NCBI RefSeq assembly: GCF_002744755.1
Contig: NZ_KZ319299.1
Span: forward strand, 1-64,000
DNA from: Leeuwenhoekiella nanhaiensis
GTDB taxonomy: Bacteria > Bacteroidota > Bacteroidia > Flavobacteriales > Flavobacteriaceae
Direction: 5' to 3'
DNA length: 64,000 nt
The notes below the pieces were generated by a model. It was given only the letters and a program-made list of their open reading frames with translations, did not search any database and had not been told where the DNA came from. Both the position numbers and the translations under genes were made by a program. Every line of letters begins with the position of its first letter. The stretch's first letter is position 1. Positions 16,890 to 25,598 of the stretch are shown one piece after another.

Positions 16890-17978
16890 TTAGGGTTTTT
16901 TAGATTCTTGCGGATGATTTAATATCCATTTTCGCAGGTTATAGATGGCTTTTACGGCTTCAGGAGTAGCTGTGTTTGCAACAATAACCACGGCCAGCTC
17001 TTCGTCTGTATTGATGAACGTATGGCAATAATAAGTGCCGGCACTACCGTCGTGATAAGAAATACGATTTCCATTATCATTGGCATTTCCCCAACCGTAG
17101 GCATACGGACTTTGCCCAAAATGAAGCAGCTTGTAATTTTCAGCCTTTAGGTAGTTTGATTTACCGGCAAGTCCGTTTAGATTCAATTGAACGAATTTGC
17201 TGTAATCAGAGAGGTTCATAGCAACATCACCGGCGCTTGACATAAAATTAGGTAGTTTGTAATCGTGCCCGGGTTCAAGTGTTGTAAGACTTCCGCCTTC
17301 AAACCAGTGTCCCCAGGGATTTTCTGGCTTTTCTTTATTCGGGAACCCTACAAACCAGTCCAGGTTTAGGTCATCCATAGCTTCTTCAAGAAGTTGGCGG
17401 TAGGTTTTGCCACTTGCTTTTTCGAGCATTAGGGCTGCCAAAACATAACCGGCGTTGGAATATTCCCCTTTTTTTACCGGTTTGTCCTTCAGGATGCTTT
17501 TGGCGAAAGCATACCGGTTTTCAGAAGCGCTTCCTTTTAGATTGCGAAATTTCGCCAGTTCAATTCCTTTGGTATAGGGCGGGATAAATGCCTGATGACT
17601 GAGTAAATCGCCCAAAGTTATTTGATGGTATTCTGCTTGTGCGTTGGCTTGAAGTTCCGGGAAAAGCTGAAAGAAAGGTGTTTCGAGCTCTAGTTTTCCT
17701 TCTTCAATAAGATGCATTGCCATAAAAGCGGTTATCGCTTTGGTGTTTGAGCCTAAATGAAATTTTGCATCTGTACTGATCTTCTCTTTTTTTCCAAGTT
17801 TCGCTTTTCCGTTGACGTAACTGAAAATAGAATCTGTTGTGATCAGACTAACTCCAATCGCGGGAATTTGAAATTCCTTTTGAGCCTGCCTGATTTGTTC
17901 CTGTAAATCAGCAGAAAGTTCCTGAGAGGAGCTTAAGACCGGAGCTAAACCTAAAAAGAGAAGGAGTAATTTTTTCAT
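16890..17978 (-). CDS. Serine hydrolase of the beta-lactamase/class C PBP-like family
   Basis: Protein of 362 aa with a signal peptide (KKLLLLFLGLAPVLSSSQ). The active-site SxxK is SNTK (Ser77, Lys80) and the second motif YxN is YSN (173-175). The C-terminal triad region is ISYHDGSAGTYYCH, where an HDG replaces the usual KTG/HxG. The family includes esterases, D-peptidases and beta-lactamases, so the substrate is open. It overlaps the HMG-CoA reductase stop by 4 bp (ATGA), so it is translated from the same message although no pathway link is obvious. Confidence 0.85.
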   Translation of the reverse strand: MKKLLLLFLGLAPVLSSSQELSADLQEQIRQAQKEFQIPAIGVSLITTDSIFSYVNGKAKLGKKEKISTDAKFHLGSNTKAITAFMAMHLIEEGKLELETPFFQLFPELQANAQAEYHQITLGDLLSHQAFIPPYTKGIELAKFRNLKGSASENRYAFAKSILKDKPVKKGEYSNAGYVLAALMLEKASGKTYRQLLEEAMDDLNLDWFVGFPNKEKPENPWGHWFEGGSLTTLEPGHDYKLPNFMSSAGDVAMNLSDYSKFVQLNLNGLAGKSNYLKAENYKLLHFGQSPYAYGWGNANDNGNRISYHDGSAGTYYCHTFINTDEELAVVIVANTATPEAVKAIYNLRKWILNHPQESKKP

Positions 17979-19300
17979 TTTTCGGTGTTATGACGCAGCG
18001 CTTCAATAAATTGATGCACGGCATTGTGACTAACTTTATGAGTTTTGAAATGACTGACGGCCTGTTCTTTTTCGGTTTTCGTGGCTTCCAGTTGGTTGAG
18101 CATATTCATCAGGTGCATTTTCATATGCCCTTTTTGGATTCCTGTTGTTGTAAGTGATTTAACGGCCCCGAAATTCTGAGCCAGACCTGCTACCGCTATG
18201 ATCTCCATAAGTTGGGGCGCACTTGGATTGCCTAGCATTTCCAAGTTCAGTTTAACAAGCGGGTGCAATTTAGTGAGTCCGCCCACCGTACCCAAAGCCA
18301 GCGGTATTTCAATCCAAAACCGGAAATGGTCGTCTTTGATCTCTGCGTGGGTAAGACTGCTGTAGCGGCCGTCTTTTGCGGCATAAGCATGCGCCCCGGC
18401 TTCAATGGCTCTAAAGTCATTGCCGGTTGCTAACACCACAGCGTCAATACCATTCATAATGCCTTTGTTGTGCGTAACCGCGCGATAGGGTTCTACTTCT
18501 GCTATGCGTACAGCCTGCACAAACTTTTCTGCAAATTCCTGTGGGTCTATCCCGTCAGCTTCAGAGAGTTCGCTCACCGCACAGTTTACTTCGGCCCGTA
18601 CCACACAACCGGGAACGTAATTAGAAAGGATGCTCATCACGACCTGTAGTGTTCCGTTTTCGGGTTTTGAGGTCTGGGAAGCAAAAATACGTTGCCAGCT
18701 TTCGCTTAATTGCTCGAGGCAGGTGTTTATAAAATTTGCACCCATCGCATCAAGCGTTTCAAAAGTTACGTGAAGCTGGTAGTAGTGTTCCAGGGCTTCC
18801 GTTTTGTTGACCAGCTTAAGATCGGTTATTCCGCCACCACGTTTTTCCATGGAAGCAGTAAGTGGTTTTAAATCCGCTAAAAGTTCCGCTTTGCTGGCGT
18901 CAAACAAGGCTCTGACTTCAGACTCTTTGCCGGTGTACATAAAATGAACCTGACCTATTTTTTCGGTGCCTAAAATTTCAGCCTTAAAACCACCTCTAGA
19001 CATCCAGAACTTCGCAGCTTTGCTGGCTGCTGCGACAACTGAAGATTCTTCAATAGCCATAGGGATCGCAAACGTCTTGTTATTAATGACAAAATTTGGA
19101 GCAATACCCAGCGGTAGATAATAATTGGTGACGGTGTTTTCGATAAACTCATCGTGCAGTTGCTGCAAGGTTTCATCGGTATTCCAGTATTGTTTGAGAA
19201 TTGCTTCCGCTTTAGGATTATGGGGTAGAAAGCTTTGGGTGAGCCAGTTGATTTTTTCTTCTTTACTCAGCTTTGAAAAGCCTTGAATGGTATTTGACAT
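17975..19300 (-). CDS. mvaA: Class II (degradative-type) hydroxymethylglutaryl-CoA reductase
   Basis: Protein of 441 aa. The start at 19300 (MSNTIQGFSKLSKEEKINWL) is preferred over an ATG 63 bp upstream because it opens exactly at the family N-terminus. Catalytic elements visible are AIPMAIEESSVVAAASKAAK (Glu), THNKGIMNGIDAVVLATGNDFRAIEAGAHAYA (Lys and Asp) and the C-terminal KGHMKMHLMN (His). Class II enzymes can run in either direction; in Bacteroidota, where the mevalonate pathway is the route to isoprenoids, the reductive direction is expected. It leads a three-gene unit with the serine hydrolase and GHMP kinase. Confidence 0.92.
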   Translation of the reverse strand: MSNTIQGFSKLSKEEKINWLTQSFLPHNPKAEAILKQYWNTDETLQQLHDEFIENTVTNYYLPLGIAPNFVINNKTFAIPMAIEESSVVAAASKAAKFWMSRGGFKAEILGTEKIGQVHFMYTGKESEVRALFDASKAELLADLKPLTASMEKRGGGITDLKLVNKTEALEHYYQLHVTFETLDAMGANFINTCLEQLSESWQRIFASQTSKPENGTLQVVMSILSNYVPGCVVRAEVNCAVSELSEADGIDPQEFAEKFVQAVRIAEVEPYRAVTHNKGIMNGIDAVVLATGNDFRAIEAGAHAYAAKDGRYSSLTHAEIKDDHFRFWIEIPLALGTVGGLTKLHPLVKLNLEMLGNPSAPQLMEIIAVAGLAQNFGAVKSLTTTGIQKGHMKMHLMNMLNQLEATKTEKEQAVSHFKTHKVSHNAVHQFIEALRHNTEK

Positions 19301-19643
19301 AATAGGACTGATATGATTTACCGGTAAAACTCGTATTGTAAAACAGGTTTTATGGGATGGCAATTTAATTTAAAATACGCTTTTATAGCGCAACCAGGCC
19401 AATTCGATTCTGAAAAATGCACTGCAGTAGTTGACTCAAAAAACGGTACAATCTTAGTAGGAGTTTTTGTCAGGACTGAAATAACCTCAATAAAAACCTG
19501 CTTTACCTCACTTTGAATAGGTATTTAACAAGGGAATTGCGTGTTCTTTAGTTAATTTTTAGTAAAATTGGCGGACTATTTTTTAGGCCTGACCGGGTTT
19601 AAAACCATGCGCTTCGGTGCAATTACACTCTTAAATTTTTAAT
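19301..19643. other. 343-bp divergent intergenic region
   Basis: It separates the HMG-CoA reductase unit from the DPP-IV gene and must hold both promoters. The best plus-strand candidate is TAAAATTG (19563-19570), one mismatch from TAnnTTTG, with ATTG 23 bp upstream; the spacing is long. No convincing minus-strand promoter, RNA gene or ORF is seen. Confidence 0.4.
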
Positions 19644-21815
19644 ATGTCAATACGAAAAGCAGGCGCCCTGATTTTGTTTCTACTTGTGGGAGCCGTTTAT
19701 GCTCAGCAAAAGCAAATTACCCTAGAAGAAATCTATGACGGTACATTTAGAATGCAATACCTGGACCGGTTGCATTCTATGAATAACGGGAAGGAATATG
19801 CTGTTCTCAATACAGACCGTAATACCGGCACCAAAACTCTGGATGTTTACAGTTACAAAACCGGAGATAAGGTTTCTACTCTTATCAATTCGGGCGAAAT
19901 AGAAGGCCTTGATTATTTTATAGGCTATACGCTAAGCGATGATGAAAGCAAGGCGCTTCTAAGCACCAATCTGCGCTCTATTTACCGCCGCTCAAGCCTT
20001 GGGGTGTACTATGTTTATGATTTAGACAGTAAAAAGCTTACAAAGGTGGCAGATGAGGCCATTCAGGAGCCTACTTTTTCTCCGGATGCTTCAAAAGTCG
20101 CGTACGGATTAAATAATAACCTTTTTGTAAAAGACCTGAAGACCGGTACAACCACTCAGGTTACCATAGACGGGGCTAAGAATAAAATCATAAACGGTAT
20201 CACAGACTGGGTTTATGAAGAAGAATTTGCCTTTGTACGAGCTTTTGACTGGAATGCAGACGGAACCAAACTGGCTTACATCCGTTTTGATGAGACCGAA
20301 GTGCCTGAATTTTCAATGGATGTCTTCGGCAAGGAATTGTACCCTTCGCAGGATGTGTTTAAATATCCAAAAGCCGGCGAAACCAACGCTACGGTGAGTT
20401 TGCATATCTATGATTTGGAAGATCAAAATACTAAGGAAGTTGATCTTTCCGGATTTCAGAATTATTACATTCCACGGCTGGAGTGGACTCCGGATGCCGA
20501 TGTACTGGCAGTGCAAACCACAAACCGAAAGCAAAACGACGTCAACCTGCTTTTTGTAGATGGCGCTTCCGCGAAAGCGAAACTCATTCTGTCTGATACA
20601 GACGATGCTTATGTGGATATCACCGATAACCTTACTTTTTTGGATGAAAACGAGTTTCTCTGGACCAGCGAAAAAGACGGCTGGAATCACATCTACCACT
20701 ACGATCAGGATGGAAAACTCATCAATCAGGTGACTAAAGGCCCCTGGGAGGTGACCAGTTACTACGGTTATGATGCTAAAAATAAGCGGGTGTTTTACCA
20801 AAGCTCAGAAAACGGTTCAATCAACCGCGGAGTGTATTCGGTAAAGCTGAATGGTTCTGATAAAAAAGCACTAAGTGCAGATTCGGGTACTAATTCGGCT
20901 AACTTCAGTACTGACTTTACCTATTACATCAATAGTTTTTCAGATGCTTCAACACCGTATGTTTTTACGCTGCATAGTGCCAAAGACGGAAAACTCATTC
21001 GCAAGATTAAAGACAACCAGGCTTTAAAAGATCAATTTTCGGAATACGTAATATCTGAAAAGGAATTTTTCACCCTTTCCATAAATGGTGAAGAACTCAA
21101 CGCCTATATGATTAAGCCGAAAGATTTTGATGCTTCTAAAAAGTATCCGGTTTTTATGACCCAGTATAGTGGTCCCGGTTCACAAAGCGTAGCAAACAGC
21201 TGGGGTGGTGGTAATGATTACTGGTTTCAGATGCTGGCTCAGGATGGCTACATCATCGTGTGTGTTGATCCTCGTGGGACTGGTTTAAAAGGCCGTGATT
21301 TCAAAAAAATGACTCAAAACGAATTGGGTAAATATGAAGTAGAAGATCAGATTGCTGCTGCTCAGGCTTTAGGCCAACGCCCTTATATTGATGCAGATCG
21401 TATCGGAATCTGGGGATGGAGTTACGGCGGTTTTATGGCTTCAAACTGTATTTTTCAAGGAGCCGATACCTTCAAAATGGCCATCGCGGTGGCGCCGGTT
21501 ACCAGCTGGAGGTTTTACGATACTATTTATACCGAGCGTTATATGACTACGCCGCAGGAAAACGCGAGCGGTTATGACGAAAACTCACCTATTTCGCACG
21601 TAGATAAACTGAAAGGAAAGTATTTATTGGTTCACGGTAGTGCAGATGATAACGTACACGTACAAAACACCATGCGATTGATAGAAGCTTTGGTTCAGGC
21701 TAACAAACAGTTTGACTGGGCAATCTATCCCGATAAAAACCACGGTATTTATGGCGGAAACACGCGTTTACACCTCTATACCAAAATGACCAATTTTATT
21801 AAAGACAACCTATAA
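19644..21815 (+). CDS. Dipeptidyl peptidase IV (S9B family)
   Basis: Exported protease of 723 aa that removes N-terminal X-Pro or X-Ala dipeptides. It has a signal peptide (KAGALILFLLVGAVYAQ) and an N-terminal beta-propeller (DPPIV_N) that includes the conserved Glu pair in WVYEEEF. The C-terminal alpha/beta hydrolase carries WGWSYGGFM (Ser593), SADDNVH (Asp668) and KNHGIYGG (His700). It is followed 9 bp later by two POT-family di/tripeptide transporters, which makes a release-and-uptake unit. Confidence 0.95.
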   Translation: MSIRKAGALILFLLVGAVYAQQKQITLEEIYDGTFRMQYLDRLHSMNNGKEYAVLNTDRNTGTKTLDVYSYKTGDKVSTLINSGEIEGLDYFIGYTLSDDESKALLSTNLRSIYRRSSLGVYYVYDLDSKKLTKVADEAIQEPTFSPDASKVAYGLNNNLFVKDLKTGTTTQVTIDGAKNKIINGITDWVYEEEFAFVRAFDWNADGTKLAYIRFDETEVPEFSMDVFGKELYPSQDVFKYPKAGETNATVSLHIYDLEDQNTKEVDLSGFQNYYIPRLEWTPDADVLAVQTTNRKQNDVNLLFVDGASAKAKLILSDTDDAYVDITDNLTFLDENEFLWTSEKDGWNHIYHYDQDGKLINQVTKGPWEVTSYYGYDAKNKRVFYQSSENGSINRGVYSVKLNGSDKKALSADSGTNSANFSTDFTYYINSFSDASTPYVFTLHSAKDGKLIRKIKDNQALKDQFSEYVISEKEFFTLSINGEELNAYMIKPKDFDASKKYPVFMTQYSGPGSQSVANSWGGGNDYWFQMLAQDGYIIVCVDPRGTGLKGRDFKKMTQNELGKYEVEDQIAAAQALGQRPYIDADRIGIWGWSYGGFMASNCIFQGADTFKMAIAVAPVTSWRFYDTIYTERYMTTPQENASGYDENSPISHVDKLKGKYLLVHGSADDNVHVQNTMRLIEALVQANKQFDWAIYPDKNHGIYGGNTRLHLYTKMTNFIKDNL

Positions 21816-21824
21816 TCCATTTAT

Positions 21825-23240
21825 ATGACACAAGCAACACAAGTCGCCAGACAAAAAGAATTGTTCGGCCATCCGGTAGGACTTTATATTTTATTCTTCA
21901 CAGAGATGTGGGAGCGTTTTTCGTATTACGGAATGCGGGCAATATTGGTATTATACCTTGTTGCAGAGGCAACTTCCGGCAACCCCGGCTTGGGTTGGAC
22001 AAACGCTGAAGCCCTTTCATTATATGGAACCTATACCATGCTTGTGTATGTTTCTTCCATTCCCGGAGGTTGGATCGCAGATAAGTTTTTAGGTCAGAAA
22101 AAATCGGTACTATACGGAGGTATTCTGCTGGTTGCCGGGCACAGTATTTTGGCCATTGAAGAAATGTGGGCTTTTTATACCGGTCTGGGGTTGATTATTG
22201 CCGGAGTTGGAATGTTGAAACCTAATATTTCAACTATGGTAGGTGGCTTGTATAAAAAAGGTGATATCCGCAGAGATAAAGGCTTTACTATTTTTTATAT
22301 TGGTATTAACCTGGGAGCTTTCATCGCTAGTTTACTGGTTGGAACTGTAGGAGAAGTTTACGGTTGGCACTACGGTTTTGGTCTTGCAGGAATTGGAATG
22401 GCTTTAGGGCTATTACAGTATTTATTTGGGCAGAAGTATCTTAAACACGTAGGGAATTTTATTGGAACGTCTCTGGATCCCGAAGAGATTGAAGCCCGTA
22501 ACAGACCATTAAACAAACAAGAGAAAGATCGGGTTGTAGTTCTTTTTGTTTCTTTCTTAATGGTTATTGTTTTTTGGGGCGCTTTTGAACAGGCAGGTGG
22601 CTTGATGAATTTATATGCATCTGAGAAGACAGATCGTTTTTTGTCATTTTCACTTCCATTTATAGGTAATGAAGTTCCGGCTTCCTGGTTTCAGTCATTA
22701 AACTCTTTGTTCATCATTCTTTTAGGAACGAGCGTTGCGGCATACTGGGCAAGGCGTAAACTCAAAGGAAAAGTAGCTACATCGCTTTTTAAAATGGCCA
22801 TGGGGCTAATTATTATGGGGTCCGGTTTCTTCTTTATGACCGCTGCTTCAGCGCAATTTCAATCTAATGGAGCATCAGCAATGTATTGGTTAGTACTTGC
22901 TTATTTATTTCATACCGTTGGGGAACTTTGTCTTTCTCCTGTAGCCTTATCTTACATAACAAAACTTGCTCCCCTTAAATATGCATCGATCATGATGGGG
23001 GTGTATTTTGCAATGACCGGTTTTGGAAATAAACTTGCCGGACTTTTGGGAGAATCAGCATCTCAATTAGGGGAGTACACGATTTTTACAGGAATCGCTA
23101 TTTTCTGTATCACTTTTGCGCTACTTGTTTTGGTTTTTAGAAACAAGCTCGAAAAGCTTACTCACGGGGCAGAGGATAATGAACGTGAAATGCTGGAGCA
23201 AGAAGATTATGAACTGGCAGATCCTAAAATCAATAATTAA
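21825..23240 (+). CDS. POT-family (PTR2) proton-dependent oligopeptide transporter
   Basis: Protein of 471 aa with the family motif FTEMWERFSYYGMRAILVLYL in helix 1 (the ExxERFxYY element) and the FYIGINLGAF PTR2 signature. About 12 hydrophobic helices are visible. Import of di- and tripeptides with protons is expected. It is the first of two tandem paralogues directly downstream of DPP-IV (9-bp gap). Confidence 0.92.
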   Translation: MTQATQVARQKELFGHPVGLYILFFTEMWERFSYYGMRAILVLYLVAEATSGNPGLGWTNAEALSLYGTYTMLVYVSSIPGGWIADKFLGQKKSVLYGGILLVAGHSILAIEEMWAFYTGLGLIIAGVGMLKPNISTMVGGLYKKGDIRRDKGFTIFYIGINLGAFIASLLVGTVGEVYGWHYGFGLAGIGMALGLLQYLFGQKYLKHVGNFIGTSLDPEEIEARNRPLNKQEKDRVVVLFVSFLMVIVFWGAFEQAGGLMNLYASEKTDRFLSFSLPFIGNEVPASWFQSLNSLFIILLGTSVAAYWARRKLKGKVATSLFKMAMGLIIMGSGFFFMTAASAQFQSNGASAMYWLVLAYLFHTVGELCLSPVALSYITKLAPLKYASIMMGVYFAMTGFGNKLAGLLGESASQLGEYTIFTGIAIFCITFALLVLVFRNKLEKLTHGAEDNEREMLEQEDYELADPKINN

Positions 23241-23256
23241 GATTTAGTATTCAGCA

Positions 23257-24999
23257 ATGGCTACATCTTCAACTGAACAGTTTTTCAAAAATCCGGTGTT
23301 GGGTCATCCCGCCGGATTATTTGTATTGTTTTTTACCGAAATGTGGGAGCGTTTCTCGTATTATGGAATGCGCGCCTTACTGGTATTATTTTTAACGGCT
23401 TCGCTGTTTGATGAGGGCTGGGCCTGGCCACGAGAGCACGCGCTTGCACTCTACGGCACCTACACCTCCATGGTTTATTTAACACCTATTCTGGGCGGGT
23501 ATATCGCCGATAAAATTATTGGATATCGAATGGCAGTGGTTGTAGGGGCTTTGTTGATGACCTTAGGTCACGCTTCAATGGCGCTTGATGCTCCGGTTGC
23601 CTTGTATTTAGGACTGTTTTTGCTTGTTGCGGGAAATGGTTTTTTTAAGCCGACTATGACTTCGATTATTTCTCAGATGTATGAAAACCATCAGCACAAA
23701 AAAGACGGCGCATATACCATTTATTATATGGGCGTAAATGCCGGAGCATTTTTGGGTATTTTGCTCTGCGGTTATCTGGGCGAGCAATGGGGCTGGCATT
23801 GGGGCTTTGGTCTGGCAGGGATTTTTATGTTTGCGGGGATGCTTCAGTTTTATTTTTCACAGAATATCTTTGGTGAGGTTGGTAAAAAGCCTGAAAAGAC
23901 TGATGATGAAAAAGCTTCGCTTGACCCTTCGGTTAAATTGAACCCATTCTCGTTACTCGATAAAGCTTTTATCGTAATTAGTGCGGTCATAGGTCTGGTG
24001 TGGATAATTAATGATCCTATGTCTAAAATTGGTGACGTCAATGTCTTTGATTTTGAAGTGGGAAGCCTTTCAGGAAGTAATTTCATGATACTTTTTGCTC
24101 TGGCCGTATTTCTCATTTTGCTCGTTTCACGTATTGTTCGTTATGCGCCTGTTGTACGCGATCGCATGATTGCCGTTTCGATCTTTGCTTTTTTTACTAT
24201 TTTCTTTTGGGCGGCATTTGAACAGGCTGGTGGCTCGATGACCATTTTTGCAAATGACTATACAGATCGCGTACTGGAAGGAAGCGCAGGAACCATCTTC
24301 AGAATTGCCAATACGCTAATTACTGTGATTCCCCTTGGTGTAATTACCTGGGTTTTATGGATGTTGTTTAAGCAGACTTTTGAGAAGTACAAGTGGGCTA
24401 ATATCATTCTGGGAGCCAGTTTTGTCATCATTTGGGCTTTGGTACTGCGTATGCTTTACGAGCAATATACCGCCGAGGCGCCTGAAGTGCCGGCATCATG
24501 GTTTAGCGTTTTAAACTCTTTATTTATCATCATTTTTGCACCGCTTTTTTCTAAACTTTGGGAGAGTAAATACAATCCCAGTGTAGCTGTAAAATATGGT
24601 GCCGGACTTATTCTTTTAGGAGTGGGGTTTGCAGCTCTGGCTTATGGTTCGAGTGATATCCCACAAGGTGCAAAAGTGGCTGCAGTGAGTATTATATGGT
24701 TGATTTTAGCGTATTTCTTTCATACCATGGGAGAGCTTTGTCTGTCGCCGGTAGGGCTTTCATACGTTAGTAAATTGGTGCCGGGCAGAATGATCGCGAT
24801 GATGTACGGGGTATGGTATCTTGCCATCGCAATTGGTAATAAACTTGCAGGTACAACCGGAGGAATGATCGATACAATTACGGCTGAGTATTCGCTTTCT
24901 ACCTTCTTTTTATTATTTTTCCTCATTCCGGGAGGTGCAGGGGTACTAATCATCCTGTTACATCCGTTACTTAAGAAATTGATGCATGGCATTCACTAA
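23257..24999 (+). CDS. POT-family (PTR2) proton-dependent oligopeptide transporter, second copy
   Basis: Protein of 580 aa with FTEMWERFSYYGMRALLVLFL and IYYMGVNAGAF, clearly related to the preceding gene. It is about 110 residues longer, because of extra material in the middle (about 215-330, including KPEKTDDEKASLDPSVKLNPF and added hydrophobic segments), so 14 helices are likely. The second copy may differ in peptide preference. The gap to the first is 16 bp. Confidence 0.92.
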   Translation: MATSSTEQFFKNPVLGHPAGLFVLFFTEMWERFSYYGMRALLVLFLTASLFDEGWAWPREHALALYGTYTSMVYLTPILGGYIADKIIGYRMAVVVGALLMTLGHASMALDAPVALYLGLFLLVAGNGFFKPTMTSIISQMYENHQHKKDGAYTIYYMGVNAGAFLGILLCGYLGEQWGWHWGFGLAGIFMFAGMLQFYFSQNIFGEVGKKPEKTDDEKASLDPSVKLNPFSLLDKAFIVISAVIGLVWIINDPMSKIGDVNVFDFEVGSLSGSNFMILFALAVFLILLVSRIVRYAPVVRDRMIAVSIFAFFTIFFWAAFEQAGGSMTIFANDYTDRVLEGSAGTIFRIANTLITVIPLGVITWVLWMLFKQTFEKYKWANIILGASFVIIWALVLRMLYEQYTAEAPEVPASWFSVLNSLFIIIFAPLFSKLWESKYNPSVAVKYGAGLILLGVGFAALAYGSSDIPQGAKVAAVSIIWLILAYFFHTMGELCLSPVGLSYVSKLVPGRMIAMMYGVWYLAIAIGNKLAGTTGGMIDTITAEYSLSTFFLLFFLIPGGAGVLIILLHPLLKKLMHGIH

Positions 25000-25038
25000 T
25001 GTGGTCTGCTTTTTGAAATGTGTTGGAAAAACAGAATT

Positions 25039-25593
25039 ATGAAAAAAATAATTATACTTCTTCTTTTAACCGTACTAGGCACTGTTGCGGGATTTTCCCA
25101 AAAGCAGGGCGAGATCAAATGGATGAGTTTTAACGAGGCTCTTGAAGCTCAAAAGAAAGAACCCCGAAAGATTTTTATGGATGTCTACACAGACTGGTGT
25201 GGTCCCTGTAAATTGCTGGATCAAAATACCTTTCACAATAAAGATGTGGCAGACTACATCAACAAGAATTACTATGCGGTAAAGTTTAATGCGGAAGGCA
25301 CTGAGGAAATAGATTATCAGGATTTTGTCTATACCAATCCTAATTATGATCCCAATCGCAAAGGCCGAAACAGTCAGCACCTTTTTGCGCATGCGATGAA
25401 AATAAATGCTTATCCCAGTGTTGTGTTTTTTGACGAAACCGGAAAGCTCATTCAGCCGGTGCCGGGTTATAAAACGCCGCAACAATTGGAGATTTTCTTA
25501 AAAATGGTGCATTCTGACGCGTATAAGAAAATTACTTCAGCAGAAGCCTGGCAAAACTATCAGGAAAATTTTGTAAGTACTTTCAAAGGATAA
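25039..25593 (+). CDS. Secreted thioredoxin-fold protein
   Basis: Protein of 184 aa. The start at 25039 is preferred over an ATG 21 bp upstream because it begins the signal peptide KKIIILLLLTVLGTVAGFSQ. The active site is DWCGPCK (Cys54, Cys57), followed by the thioredoxin pattern AYPSVVFFDETGKLIQPVPGYKTP with its cis-Pro. It probably acts in periplasmic disulfide reduction. It lies 39 bp after the second POT gene and may share its transcript. The gene terminates at a hairpin inside the convergent comEC end. Confidence 0.88.
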   Translation: MKKIIILLLLTVLGTVAGFSQKQGEIKWMSFNEALEAQKKEPRKIFMDVYTDWCGPCKLLDQNTFHNKDVADYINKNYYAVKFNAEGTEEIDYQDFVYTNPNYDPNRKGRNSQHLFAHAMKINAYPSVVFFDETGKLIQPVPGYKTPQQLEIFLKMVHSDAYKKITSAEAWQNYQENFVSTFKG

Positions 25594-25598
25594 GGTAT

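Noticed and set aside
20313-20801. Minus-strand frame of 162 codons in the DPP-IV gene
   Set aside because: Antisense to the beta-propeller coding region; no independent evidence.
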